DNA of 64,000 nt from Aquimarina sp. MAR_2010_214 (lineage in GTDB: Bacteria; Bacteroidota; Bacteroidia; Flavobacteriales; Flavobacteriaceae), in assembly GCF_002846555.1 (NCBI RefSeq), contig NZ_PJMS01000001.1, positions 1,798,001 through 1,862,000 on the forward strand, in the 5' to 3' direction. Each line of letters starts with the position of its first letter. Positions within the stretch are counted from its first letter, which is position 1. The notes under the pieces are model-generated. The model was not told the DNA's origin, did not search any database, and saw only the letters and a list, made by a program, of their open reading frames with translations. This document shows positions 28,469-36,514 of the stretch, piece by piece. The position numbers were made by a program, and so were the translations under genes.

Positions 28469-29623
28469 ATGCGTTTTAATATCCAAATCTATAGCGCTGT
28501 GGACGAACAAGATTATATTGAACGGTTAAAAAACGAAAATAAGTTACTTCAGGATAAGCTGGATAAAATTAATAAAGGGAAACAGAAAAAAAGAAGATTC
28601 AGATGGTGGCTCTTAAAAAAGTCTAGTACTCCAATTTTCGGCAATCGACTTAAGAGAAGTATTAGTGCTGCTATTAATGAGTATAAGGAATATAAAACAG
28701 TTTCTGTAGATACGGTTTCCGATGTTTCATCTAGTGTGATCTGGCGAGTGACTAGAATTGGATTGTTTGCATTTTTATTTGCGATAGTTCCTTCATTGGT
28801 GTTGATGTTTCAGACAAAGCTATTGGTGAATCAAAATAAATTAATTACTAGTCAGAATAACCTTGTAGAAGCAGATCGAAGATCATCATTAGTATTTGTA
28901 ATGGGTGATGTTCTTACTGATTTAAATGAGGAATTGAAATATAAAGGCTCTGGTAGTCGTAATATTAGCAAAACATTAGAAGCCAGAATAGTTGGTCTGT
29001 GCATGGCGATGAAACCGTATCGTTATATTGATGAAGGGGTATTGATTGAAAAACCAATTAGTCCAGAACGAGGGCAATTACTTTTTACACTTTTAAAAAG
29101 TGATTTAGGTTTAGAATCTTCACAAGATATTTTAAATTCTGCAGAGTTTAGATACACGAATCTTAGAAAAGTTAACCTGGGAAGAGGAGTTAATCTTAAA
29201 TTTGCACGATTAGATTACTCTGATTTAACAGAAGCTCAGATGCCCGCTGCTAATATGGAAAGTACTGACCTTAAAGAGGCACGAATGAGTAAAGTTAATT
29301 TATCCGATGGTAATTTAAAAAGAGCACGATTGCATAATGCTAATCTACAGCGAGCAGAATTATTAAGTGTTGATTTTACAAATGCTAATTTGTATGGAGC
29401 AGACCTTAGCGGTGCTGATCTCTCTGAAGCGATATTGTGGGGAACCAAATTAGAAAATGCAAATTTAACAGATGCAATATTGGATAATGTTATTGTAGAT
29501 AGGCAAGATTGGATAGCATACATTGCGGACTCTTTGGATCTGGAAGGTGCCGGAGAGATCGCGAAAAAATATAGAATCAAAAAACAAGGAAAGAAACAGT
29601 TTGTTCTGGTTCCCAAAAAATAA
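28469..29623 (+). CDS. Membrane-anchored pentapeptide-repeat protein
   Basis: 384 residues. The N-terminal ~65 residues hold a charged coiled-coil-like helix (IERLKNENKLLQDKLDKINK) and a basic stretch. One or two membrane helices follow around residues 90-115 (GLFAFLFAIVPSLVLMF), then a helical linker. Residues ~225-335 are pentapeptide repeats of the A(D/N)LxX type, for example LRKVNLGRG, LHNANLQRAEL and LYGADLSGADLSEAIL, which build a right-handed square beta-helix. Function is not predictable; such proteins can be scaffolds, and some protect DNA gyrase, but the membrane segment argues against that role here. Confidence 0.8.
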   Translation: MRFNIQIYSAVDEQDYIERLKNENKLLQDKLDKINKGKQKKRRFRWWLLKKSSTPIFGNRLKRSISAAINEYKEYKTVSVDTVSDVSSSVIWRVTRIGLFAFLFAIVPSLVLMFQTKLLVNQNKLITSQNNLVEADRRSSLVFVMGDVLTDLNEELKYKGSGSRNISKTLEARIVGLCMAMKPYRYIDEGVLIEKPISPERGQLLFTLLKSDLGLESSQDILNSAEFRYTNLRKVNLGRGVNLKFARLDYSDLTEAQMPAANMESTDLKEARMSKVNLSDGNLKRARLHNANLQRAELLSVDFTNANLYGADLSGADLSEAILWGTKLENANLTDAILDNVIVDRQDWIAYIADSLDLEGAGEIAKKYRIKKQGKKQFVLVPKK

Positions 29624-29625
29624 CC

Positions 29626-30060
29626 CTATTTATCGCTCATAAAAATTAGGTTATGTACTTTTTTAACAAGCCAGTTTCCTGCGGGAAAATATAATGCAAA
29701 GAATAAAGCCATTCCTAAACTGAAATTTTGAGGACTAAATACTTTATCCAGAATATTGTCTGGATATACATAAGATGACTGAAGCCAATATCCTAAAAAT
29801 TCTAATATTCCCATGGCAACTAATCCATATGCATATTGCTCAAAAAAAGTATATTCCTTTAAGATAATTGAAATGGGTACCATATATAAGATGTAACATG
29901 TAATTACTTGCCACCAATACGTAAATCTGGCAATTTCTACTTCGGTCCCAAAACGATTCATCCCCAGTCCCCATAGGAAATAAATAACGATATAGGTTAG
30001 AATTAAGGTTTTTGGCGCTTCTTTTAGAGTATTTATATGTTTAGACAGTATTCTTTTCAT
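29626..30060 (-). CDS. Small multi-pass membrane protein, unknown function
   Basis: About 144 residues from the ATG of MKRILSKHI; an upstream in-frame start at 30081 would add seven residues and deepen the overlap with the neighbour. About four hydrophobic segments are visible (LILTYIVIYFLWGLGM, WWQVITCYILYMVPISIIL, YGLVAMGILEFLGYWL, LGMALFFALYFPAGNWL). The start overlaps the end of the methyltransferase gene by 20 bases, so the two are probably translationally coupled. I recognise no family. Confidence 0.7.
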   Translation of the reverse strand: MKRILSKHINTLKEAPKTLILTYIVIYFLWGLGMNRFGTEVEIARFTYWWQVITCYILYMVPISIILKEYTFFEQYAYGLVAMGILEFLGYWLQSSYVYPDNILDKVFSPQNFSLGMALFFALYFPAGNWLVKKVHNLIFMSDK

Positions 30061-30766
30061 TATGAAGATATAGTTGAGCAATCATACGGAAAAACGGCTT
30101 TTTGGTAATACTATGTTTTTCTATTCCACTCTTGTAAATAATAGTTTCTAATTCTTTATTAGTAAAAGCTCGTTGTATAGCAATCAATCCATCTTTCTTT
30201 GCCATATCCGAAACAGGAAGTATAAAACGTATTGTTTTAAACATATGGTATGCCATTTTACTTCTATACAATTCACTAAAAATAATATGTTTTACGGTAT
30301 TAGATTGTAATTTTTTTAAAAAATCACTTAGATTTTCGTTATTAAAATGGTACATAAAATGACTGCTGATCAATAAATCACAATTGGGTAGAACAAAATC
30401 CTTATCTAAAATATCGGCGGTATTAAAATTAATATGACTAGGATCAGGATTATTTTGTAGTGCATAAGAAATGCTTTTAGGATTGCCATCAATTCCTGTA
30501 AATAGGGCTTTTATATTATGTTTCTTTAATGTTTTTGAGATATGTGCAATGCAATCTCCACCACCACAACCAATATCAACAACATGAATTTTTCTCGTAG
30601 CTGGTTGTGTTTTAAAATAGTGCATTATCGCCTTACTTAATTGCCTATGATTACCAAAATAAGTATTGATAAATTTTAAGCTGGTTAATGTTGTATCAAG
30701 TATCTCTCCTGATAGGGATAAGTTGTCTAGTTGCTCAGGTTTATGTAATCGAACTCTAAGGTTCAC
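30041..30766 (-). CDS. Class I SAM-dependent methyltransferase
   Basis: 241 residues. The SAM-binding motif I is VVDIGCGGGDCIAHI and motif II is LFTGIDGNPKS; HINFNTADILD and LLISSHFMYHF follow, as in UbiE-like small-molecule methyltransferases. The N-terminal part (LTSLKFINTYFGNHRQLSKAI) resembles methyltransferases found beside type III polyketide synthases in Bacteroidota, but no such synthase is nearby, so the substrate is unknown. It overlaps the downstream membrane-protein gene and reads divergently from the nitroreductase 77 bases away. Confidence 0.85.
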   Translation of the reverse strand: MNLRVRLHKPEQLDNLSLSGEILDTTLTSLKFINTYFGNHRQLSKAIMHYFKTQPATRKIHVVDIGCGGGDCIAHISKTLKKHNIKALFTGIDGNPKSISYALQNNPDPSHINFNTADILDKDFVLPNCDLLISSHFMYHFNNENLSDFLKKLQSNTVKHIIFSELYRSKMAYHMFKTIRFILPVSDMAKKDGLIAIQRAFTNKELETIIYKSGIEKHSITKKPFFRMIAQLYLHNEKNTV

Positions 30767-30843
30767 AATATTGTATTAATTAATGATACTAGTATTTTTA
30801 GTCCTTAGAATAATAATAACTTTACAAAAAAAGACGAAATTCT

Positions 30844-31419
30844 ATGACTAATGATGGTATTAATGAAATAATTAGGAGAAGACGATCTGTTTTTCCGGCA
30901 CAATACAATGAAAAGGCTGTACCCAAAGCATTGATTAAAATGATATTAGAAAATGCAAATTGGGCTCCGACACATAAACTCACACAGCCTTGGCGTTTTA
31001 AGGTAGTAGAAGGAGAGGCTAAAGATCGACTGGGAGTGTTTTTATCAGATACATATACCGATATCACTTCTAATGACGATTTTTCTCCGTTTAAGCATAC
31101 TAAAATTATCAATAAGTGTAAATCGGCTAGTGCCATAGTGGTAATATGTATGCAACGAGATCCAAAAGAGCGTATTCCTGAGTGGGAAGAAGTTGCATCA
31201 ACTGCAATGGCAGTACAGAATATGTGGTTAACATGTACGGCAAACGATATTGGTTGTTATTGGAGTAGCCCTAAGTTGATCAACTATATGGGTGATTTTT
31301 TTGATTTTGAAGATGGAGAGCGTTGTCTAGGTTTCTTTTATCTCGGGTATTATGATGAAGATGAGAAGAACACTTCAAAACGAGAATCGGTAGAGAGTAA
31401 AGTACAATGGATGGAATAA
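30844..31419 (+). CDS. Nitroreductase family FMN oxidoreductase
   Basis: 191 residues, typical for the family. It has the FMN-contacting start IIRRRRSVFPAQY, NWAPTHKLTQPWRF, and the later EVASTAMAVQNMWLTC and GCYWSSP segments. Such enzymes use NAD(P)H to reduce nitro groups, quinones or other electrophiles; the physiological substrate cannot be read here. It is a single-gene unit ending in a strong terminator shared with the convergent lipoprotein gene. Confidence 0.88.
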   Translation: MTNDGINEIIRRRRSVFPAQYNEKAVPKALIKMILENANWAPTHKLTQPWRFKVVEGEAKDRLGVFLSDTYTDITSNDDFSPFKHTKIINKCKSASAIVVICMQRDPKERIPEWEEVASTAMAVQNMWLTCTANDIGCYWSSPKLINYMGDFFDFEDGERCLGFFYLGYYDEDEKNTSKRESVESKVQWME

Positions 31420-31448
31420 AAAAACCATCCACATTGTGGATGGTTTTT
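31418..31448. terminator. Bidirectional terminator
   Basis: Arms at 31421-31433 (AAAACCATCCACA) and 31435-31447 (TGTGGATGGTTTT) are perfectly complementary, with A-rich and T-rich ends. It lies between the convergent nitroreductase and lipoprotein genes, begins at the nitroreductase stop codon, and can serve both strands. Confidence 0.85.
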
Positions 31449-31483
31449 ACAAGTCATACGACTTATTGTATTTTAAAATACGA

Positions 31484-31912
31484 CTACTGCTGAGTCAATT
31501 TTTTAGCAAGTTCTTGAGCTTCTTTAGCTTTTGCAGTCATATATGCTGTAAATTTTTCAGCATCCTCACCAGTTAATTTACCAGCAATTTCTGAGGATTT
31601 TTGACCTAATTTTGTTGCTTCGTCACTAAGTCCAGCAAAAGCAGTCATGTCTTTGCTCTCTACAATTTTAGCATATTTAGCCATATATTCTTCATATGCA
31701 TTTACATATTCTTGAACTCCTTGGTCGCTAAAAGTAGGAACACCGTCAACAGCTTCTTCTACTTTTTCTGCAACTTCTTCTACTTTTTCTGCAACTTCTT
31801 CAACAGCTTCTTCTGTTTTGTCAGATGCTTCTTCAGCTTTATTAGCAGCATCTTTACAAGAGATTACTGTTAAGAACATTAGAGCTAAAGCTCCTAAAAA
31901 AAATTTTTTCAT
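31484..31912 (-). CDS. Glu/Lys/Ala-rich lipoprotein
   Basis: 142 residues. Lipobox TVISC places the lipidated Cys at residue 19. Residues 25-55 form a charged helical repeat (TEEAVEEVAEKVEEVAEK), likely a coiled coil extending from the membrane, followed by a helical domain (YVNAYEEYMAKYAKIVES). No enzymatic motif is seen. Small lipoproteins of this kind are common in Flavobacteriia and their role is unknown. A TAnnTTTG element lies 37 bases upstream of the start. Confidence 0.8.
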   Translation of the reverse strand: MKKFFLGALALMFLTVISCKDAANKAEEASDKTEEAVEEVAEKVEEVAEKVEEAVDGVPTFSDQGVQEYVNAYEEYMAKYAKIVESKDMTAFAGLSDEATKLGQKSSEIAGKLTGEDAEKFTAYMTAKAKEAQELAKKLTQQ

Positions 31913-31948
31913 AATAAATAGATATAGTTAATTTTGGTTACTTAACGC

Positions 31949-31956
31949 CAAATCTA
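31949..31956 (-). promoter_or_regulatory. TAnnTTTG promoter element for the lipoprotein gene
   Basis: On the minus strand this reads TAGATTTG, an exact match to the Bacteroidota -7 consensus TAnnTTTG, 37 bases before the ATG at 31912. The -33 region has no exact TTG. Confidence 0.5.
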
Positions 31957-32100
31957 ATACTTTATTTTATCTATTCGAAATTTAAGATGGGTAAAAAATA
32001 CACACTGGGTTTTATTATTTGGCTATTATATAAGTCGAAGTCCTTATTATACTTGTAAACTAGGGGTTTATATAGATAAAGATTTCTTAACCTTATGATA

Positions 32101-32877
32101 TTATAGTTCGCTGTTTTTCTCGGTTAAGTATTTCCAGTAGCGTTTTGGGAGGTGTTGTTTATGTAATTTGTCGTTTTTTCGAGATTTTATATTAACATTA
32201 TTATAGTATGTTCCCCATAGTTTTTGAAATTCGGTTTCATTCTGAGCGAGTGCTTCTTCTGAAATTCGAGCATTTTTTGTAGAAAAACCTTCAATCGTTA
32301 CTGTTTCTACAGTGTTTAGATCGTAGTAAATACCATAATTCCTTTTGATATCATAGATAACCCATTGCTGATCGGCATAGCGATCCTTAAAATGATGAAT
32401 GATCAGAGGTAAAACATTAAAATCTGGTTCAACAGTGGCGGTGTATATATTGTCATTGGTTAATTGAAAACGTACAAATGCTTCCATTCTGTGTTTTTCT
32501 CGAGCTACCATTCTGGCAACCTGGCTAATTTTTAGAATATCTTTATTACTGAAATCAATATTTCTATTGTTTTTTTGGGTAAAAATGTTTTGTACATAAC
32601 TCAATAATGTATTCTCTACGCCTTTGATTTCACTCAAAAATACTTTAAAGAAATCTTGTTGTTCATTACGAGTTGTTTTAGATTTAAACCCTTTCCATAC
32701 TCTAGATGCTTTATGCTTCTCGGTAATAACTTCTTCTGTTATTGTAAATAATTGAGTATTGGTTTCTGATTCTTTTCTAATAATGGCATCAGATATTTTT
32801 TGATCATATACTATAAAAATACAACTTAAAAATCCTTCAAAACTTCCATCATATAGTAATATCGTTTGCGGATTCAT
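32101..32877 (-). CDS. DUF4130 / TIGR03915 probable DNA-metabolism protein
   Basis: 258 residues beginning LLYDGSFEGFLSCIFIVYD, the typical opening of TIGR03915 proteins, which accompany a radical SAM protein of unknown substrate. Other recognisable parts are HRMEAFVRFQ and the C-terminal LPKRYWKYLTE. In some bacteria this family is fused to a uracil-DNA-glycosylase-like domain; here that extension is absent. It lies 11 bases downstream of the radical SAM gene and is the third gene of an operon that diverges from an S24 repressor, consistent with damage-induced DNA repair. Confidence 0.85.
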   Translation of the reverse strand: MNPQTILLYDGSFEGFLSCIFIVYDQKISDAIIRKESETNTQLFTITEEVITEKHKASRVWKGFKSKTTRNEQQDFFKVFLSEIKGVENTLLSYVQNIFTQKNNRNIDFSNKDILKISQVARMVAREKHRMEAFVRFQLTNDNIYTATVEPDFNVLPLIIHHFKDRYADQQWVIYDIKRNYGIYYDLNTVETVTIEGFSTKNARISEEALAQNETEFQKLWGTYYNNVNIKSRKNDKLHKQHLPKRYWKYLTEKNSEL

Positions 32878-32888
32878 GAGTATTGATA

Positions 32889-34151
32889 TTAAGAGAAAAG
32901 ACTTAATTGTTGATTAAAATATTTTTTATACTTGCTATTGGAGTTCTTTAGGATTTTGGATTTTAATGTATGAGGATCCAGGTCTTTGTTGTAAAAATCC
33001 TTAGAACTACAGGTGATAAAATATTGTGCTCTGTTTATGGCTATCCCAATGGCCTTAAGATGAGACCAATCTAAGTTTCTAAATTTTCTAGCTTGTAATA
33101 TTTTGAATACAGATTGCATGCCGATACCGGGAATTCTGGCCAATATTCTTTTATCTGCTTTGTTTATATCAATAGGGAAGAGGTGTAGATTGCGTAATGC
33201 CCAACTTAGTTTTGGGTCAATATCTAAATCTAGATTTTTGTGAGTGTCATTCAATATTTCATTAACAGAAAACCCATAAAATCTTAATAACCAATCGGTT
33301 TGATACAGACGATTTTCCCTAAGTACAGGAACCTCAGTGCCTAAGGATGGCAATCGGGAATCTGTCATAACAGGAATATATCCAGAGTAATATACTCGTC
33401 GCATATTAAATTTTTTATAATAATAAGTGGCAGAATACATGATATCTCGATCGCTCTCGCCAGTTGCTCCAATGATCATTTGAGTACTTTGTCCAGCTGG
33501 GGCATATCTGGGAGTGCTTTTTATAATTTTACGCTCTGCTTTATATTGAATGATTTCATTTTTAACCTTTTGCATCGGTTTTATAAAATCTTCATGTTTT
33601 TTATCTGGTGCCAATAGTTTTAATCCGGATTTGGTAGGAATTTCAATATTCACACTTAATCGATCAGCATATAACCCTGCCTCACGCATCAATTCATCAC
33701 TGGCGCCGGGAATGGATTTGAGGTGGATATAACCATTAAAATTCTCTTCTAACCTGAGTTTTTTTGCCACAGCAACTAATCGTTCCATAGTGAAATCAGA
33801 GTTTTTAAATATTCCAGAGCTTAGAAATAGCCCTTCGATATAATTTCTTCTATAAAAATTAATGGTTAAATCAACTACTTCTTGAATTTTGAAAGCAGCT
33901 CTTTTGATATCATTACTTTTTCGGGTAATGCAATAGGCACAATCATAAATACAATGATTTGTAAGTAAAATTTTTAATAAAGAAACACAGCGTCCATCTT
34001 CTGTATAACTATGACAAATTCCGAAACCTGTATTATTTCCTAACCCTTTTTTAGTATTGGCTCTTTTACCTCCGCTACTGGCGCATGAAACATCATATTT
34101 TGCAGCATCTGCCAGAATGGATAGTTTTTGGCGTATTCGTTCAAACGACAT
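32889..34151 (-). CDS. Radical SAM protein, putative DNA modification/repair (TIGR03916 type)
   Basis: 420 residues. The 4Fe-4S/SAM motif CIYDCAYC places Cys67, Cys71 and Cys74. Upstream Cys residues (SCASSGG, GICHSY, GRC) are typical of this family. A helix-hairpin-helix segment near the C-terminus (ILARIPGIGMQSVFKIL) suggests DNA binding. Family members sit next to a DUF4130 protein in many bacteria and are predicted, but not proven, to repair or modify DNA. The stop lies 11 bases before the DUF4130 start, and the start overlaps the DUF559 gene by 11 bases, so all three should be one transcript. Confidence 0.9.
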   Translation of the reverse strand: MSFERIRQKLSILADAAKYDVSCASSGGKRANTKKGLGNNTGFGICHSYTEDGRCVSLLKILLTNHCIYDCAYCITRKSNDIKRAAFKIQEVVDLTINFYRRNYIEGLFLSSGIFKNSDFTMERLVAVAKKLRLEENFNGYIHLKSIPGASDELMREAGLYADRLSVNIEIPTKSGLKLLAPDKKHEDFIKPMQKVKNEIIQYKAERKIIKSTPRYAPAGQSTQMIIGATGESDRDIMYSATYYYKKFNMRRVYYSGYIPVMTDSRLPSLGTEVPVLRENRLYQTDWLLRFYGFSVNEILNDTHKNLDLDIDPKLSWALRNLHLFPIDINKADKRILARIPGIGMQSVFKILQARKFRNLDWSHLKAIGIAINRAQYFITCSSKDFYNKDLDPHTLKSKILKNSNSKYKKYFNQQLSLFS

Positions 34152-34524
34152 AGATACACTCTGTAGAAGTTTTTATTTGATTTTTTACGGTTCTTATGAT
34201 TTCTTCTATATCAGTTAATATTTGATAATCGGTGAACCTTAGAACAGTAATTCCTAATGAAGAAATAAATAATTTTTTTGGTGCATCTAAGTTATAGATG
34301 TCTGAGAACTCGTGTGCATAGCTATCAATTTCAATAGCGATTTTTGATGTAGTACAATAAAAATCGAAATTGTAATTTTTTACTGCCTTATTTCTAAGAA
34401 AATGAAACCCTTTTTCTATGAGTTTTTGATGAAGTTGATCGACAGTGGTTATAGAGCTATCCAGTGAATGTCTAATGATTTTCTCTGATACTTTTTGGTA
34501 TAAAGGAATGATTTGTGAAGACAT
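34141..34524 (-). CDS. DUF559 nuclease-like protein (PD-(D/E)XK fold)
   Basis: 127 residues from the ATG at 34522-34524; a TTG frame start at 34554 would fall on the predicted promoter and is less likely. The segment FHFLRNKAVKNYNFDFYC, then IAIEIDSYAHE and GITVLRFTDYQIL follow the DUF559/Vsr-like pattern, with FDFYC and IEID as candidate metal-binding parts of a PD-(D/E)XK nuclease. It is the first gene of the operon with the radical SAM and DUF4130 genes, overlapping the former by 11 bases. A joint role in DNA repair is inference from context. Confidence 0.75.
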   Translation of the reverse strand: MSSQIIPLYQKVSEKIIRHSLDSSITTVDQLHQKLIEKGFHFLRNKAVKNYNFDFYCTTSKIAIEIDSYAHEFSDIYNLDAPKKLFISSLGITVLRFTDYQILTDIEEIIRTVKNQIKTSTECIYVV

Positions 34525-34551
34525 AGTTGATGTATTTAGTTGTAATTTTTC

Positions 34552-34559
34552 CAAATTTA
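34552..34559 (-). promoter_or_regulatory. TAnnTTTG promoter element for the DUF559-radical SAM operon
   Basis: The minus strand reads TAAATTTG, an exact TAnnTTTG, 28 bases before the ATG at 34524. Five of its eight bases lie inside the inverted repeat at 34555-34577, so a protein bound there should block this promoter. No exact TTG is found at the expected -33 position. Confidence 0.6.
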
Positions 34560-34577
34560 TGGAATTTTTCCATAAAT
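34555..34577. promoter_or_regulatory. Operator-like inverted repeat 1
   Basis: ATTTATGGAA-TTT-TTCCATAAAT is a perfect palindrome with 10-base arms and a 3-base spacer. It overlaps the promoter element of the DUF559 operon. The same GGAA-N3-TTCC core with the TTCCATAA half-site recurs 42 bases away (centre to centre, about four helical turns), as expected for a dimeric repressor that binds both sites. The S24 repressor encoded alongside is the natural candidate. Confidence 0.7.
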
Positions 34578-34598
34578 ATTAAAATAAAATTATGTTAA

Positions 34599-34617
34599 AA
34601 TTGGAAATATTCCATAA
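34599..34617. promoter_or_regulatory. Operator-like inverted repeat 2
   Basis: AATTGGAA-ATA-TTCCATAA has the same GGAA-N3-TTCC core and an identical right half-site to repeat 1, with an imperfect left half. It spans the -33 TTG (34601-34603) and spacer of the repressor gene's promoter, so binding would give autorepression. Confidence 0.65.
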
Positions 34618-34630
34618 TCTTGTATCTTTG
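34601..34630 (+). promoter_or_regulatory. Promoter of the S24 repressor gene
   Basis: TTG at 34601-34603, a 19-base spacer, then TATCTTTG (exact TAnnTTTG) at 34623-34630 form a good Bacteroidota promoter. Transcription would start near 34637, giving a leader of about 57 bases before the ATG at 34694. Confidence 0.65.
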
Positions 34631-34693
34631 CTACTAATTATCCCAGGTCACAGCACCATTTTTATATGATAATACTATTAAAATTTCGATTTT

Positions 34694-35461
34694 ATGGATA
34701 ATTCAACTAACCAAACCATAAAGCGTTTTAAACAAATTCGCGAGGAAAACCATTATACCCAATCTGATTTTGCTAAGGTTTTGCAGATTAAAAACTCTAC
34801 AGCTGATATAGAAAGAGGTAAGACCAAGATCTCAGGAAAAGTTGTCGCCAGATTATTACAGGAATTCAATATTAATCCCTTGTGGTTGTTTGGAGAGAGT
34901 ACCCAAAAAAAAATACAATTACATCTGGGAGATGTATCTCCAAAAGTAGTTACTATAGATTCTCAAAATAATGAAAATATAGTGTTGGTAAATGTAAAAG
35001 CCGCAGCTGGGTATCCTCATAATGTTCAGGATTTAGACTGGTATCAGCAATTACCTGCATTTGATATTCCTTTACCAGAATATCGTAATGCTACATATCG
35101 TGGTTTTCAGGTAGAAGGAGATAGTATGCTGCCATTACTAGAGCCCAAAGAGTGGGTGATTGGTAAAGCAGTAAATAACCTTTCTGAAGTGAGTAATAAT
35201 ACAATTTGTGTAATCGTTTTAGAAGATAGTGTGGTGGTAAAAAAGATTAGAAAAAACGAAGATGCTTCTATATTAACGCTAATTTCTTTAAACTCTGAAT
35301 ACTTACCGTATACTATCCAAACTCATCAGATAGTAGAACTTTGGGAAGTAAATAGCAAATTAAGTTTTAATATTGATGCTAATTCTGATGCTGCCAGTAT
35401 GAAACAACTACAAGAAGCAATGCTCGAATTAACCTCAGAAGTGAGGAGTATGAAACACTAA
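34694..35461 (+). CDS. XRE-S24 self-cleaving repressor (LexA/CI-like)
   Basis: 255 residues. An N-terminal helix-turn-helix of XRE type fills residues ~8-62 (RFKQIREENHYTQSDFAKVL). The peptidase S24 domain has all three parts needed for autoproteolysis: an Ala105-Gly106 bond in VKAAAGYP (compare VAAGEP in LexA), nucleophile Ser144 in EGDSMLP, and Lys183 in VVVKKI. It should repress as a dimer and be inactivated by RecA-stimulated self-cleavage after DNA damage. It diverges from the DUF559-radical SAM-DUF4130 operon, and two matching inverted repeats cover both promoters. The last 4 bases overlap the end of the convergent App1-domain gene. A short C-terminal helical tail (235-255) is unusual. 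Confidence 0.9.
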   Translation: MDNSTNQTIKRFKQIREENHYTQSDFAKVLQIKNSTADIERGKTKISGKVVARLLQEFNINPLWLFGESTQKKIQLHLGDVSPKVVTIDSQNNENIVLVNVKAAAGYPHNVQDLDWYQQLPAFDIPLPEYRNATYRGFQVEGDSMLPLLEPKEWVIGKAVNNLSEVSNNTICVIVLEDSVVVKKIRKNEDASILTLISLNSEYLPYTIQTHQIVELWEVNSKLSFNIDANSDAASMKQLQEAMLELTSEVRSMKH

Positions 35462-36459
35462 TTTATGAATCCAGACTCTTGCGCATGATTGATGGCTTCA
35501 TCATAAGTATGAACAAGAAGAATAGGAGAGGCGGTAAAGGAATGTATAATCTTCTTAATTCGTTTTTCTTTTCTACGATGCTTTACGTTTCTTAAGTAAA
35601 TTGCTAAAATACGATCAGGATATTGCTCTGCAATTTTGGTATAAATATCAGCATCTTTTTCTCCACTATCCCCAATAAGAATAAATTTAAGATGTGGATA
35701 CGTGGTTAAAAGATTTACAATTTCAGATTGCTTATGCGGAACTTTAGGTTTTGGTGTTTTATCAAAAGGTGTTCTAAAATCTCTTAGTAAAATAGGGCCT
35801 TTAGGGAAATGATGCTTGTTAAAAAACGCACTTAAATAATCATATAAATTCCATGGACTATTACTCACATAAAAGAACGGATTAACAGGAGATCCTTTTG
35901 TGCCCAGATGTAATTTTTCACAAAATTTTACGGTGCCTTCTATTGCAGTTCTTTTATCAAAATTTTTGAAAAGTGTATTAGCAATAACTCTCCATTTAAA
36001 TAATGAGGAGACACCTGTATGTATAATAGTATCATCAATATCGCTTATAATTGCGAATTCTGCCTGATCTGATGGGACAAGCATTTGGCTTTTAAATATG
36101 TTTTTATTGCTTATTTCTTTGCGTGTACCTCCTTTTTTGTAGGATACACTATACGAAATCCAACCTTTTTCATTTATGTATTTAGAAAGCGTAGGGATAT
36201 CGAGTTTTAGGTTGTAATACCCTTCTGGATCTGTACTGGTTTCTATAACTTGTCCATCGGGTAATTTTAGTTCTATCTTGATGTTCCGGATTTCATCACT
36301 TTCAAGCTGCCTGTATATATTCCGTAAAGTTTTGAATATATTTTGATTTGTACTAAAATCAATATTTTCATCTTCAAGAGCTCTTCCTGTTGCACGGAAA
36401 ATAGAATTTGTACCGTAACCAAGGTAAGTATTGATACGTAAAGCTTTTTTCTTAAACAT
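35458..36459 (-). CDS. App1-type phosphatidate phosphatase domain protein (DUF2183)
   Basis: 333 residues. The C-terminal half has the HAD-like App1 motifs: IISDIDDTIIHTG (the DxDxT nucleophile motif), FFYVSNSPWNLYDYL, and LIGDSGEKDADIY. The N-terminal ~140 residues form a beta-rich domain (IKIELKLPDGQVIET). In yeast, App1p dephosphorylates phosphatidic acid; the bacterial role is not established. There is no signal peptide. It is convergent with the S24 repressor gene, with a 4-base overlap. Confidence 0.85.
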   Translation of the reverse strand: MFKKKALRINTYLGYGTNSIFRATGRALEDENIDFSTNQNIFKTLRNIYRQLESDEIRNIKIELKLPDGQVIETSTDPEGYYNLKLDIPTLSKYINEKGWISYSVSYKKGGTRKEISNKNIFKSQMLVPSDQAEFAIISDIDDTIIHTGVSSLFKWRVIANTLFKNFDKRTAIEGTVKFCEKLHLGTKGSPVNPFFYVSNSPWNLYDYLSAFFNKHHFPKGPILLRDFRTPFDKTPKPKVPHKQSEIVNLLTTYPHLKFILIGDSGEKDADIYTKIAEQYPDRILAIYLRNVKHRRKEKRIKKIIHSFTASPILLVHTYDEAINHAQESGFIN

Positions 36460-36514
36460 GAAAAATATAAATTTTAGTAATTTGCATGGGCTTCGTTTGG
36501 TGTAATTTTATGTA

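Noticed and set aside
34525..34554. Earlier TTG start for the DUF559 gene
   Set aside because: It would start within the predicted promoter element and upstream of the expected RNA start; the ATG at 34524 fits better.
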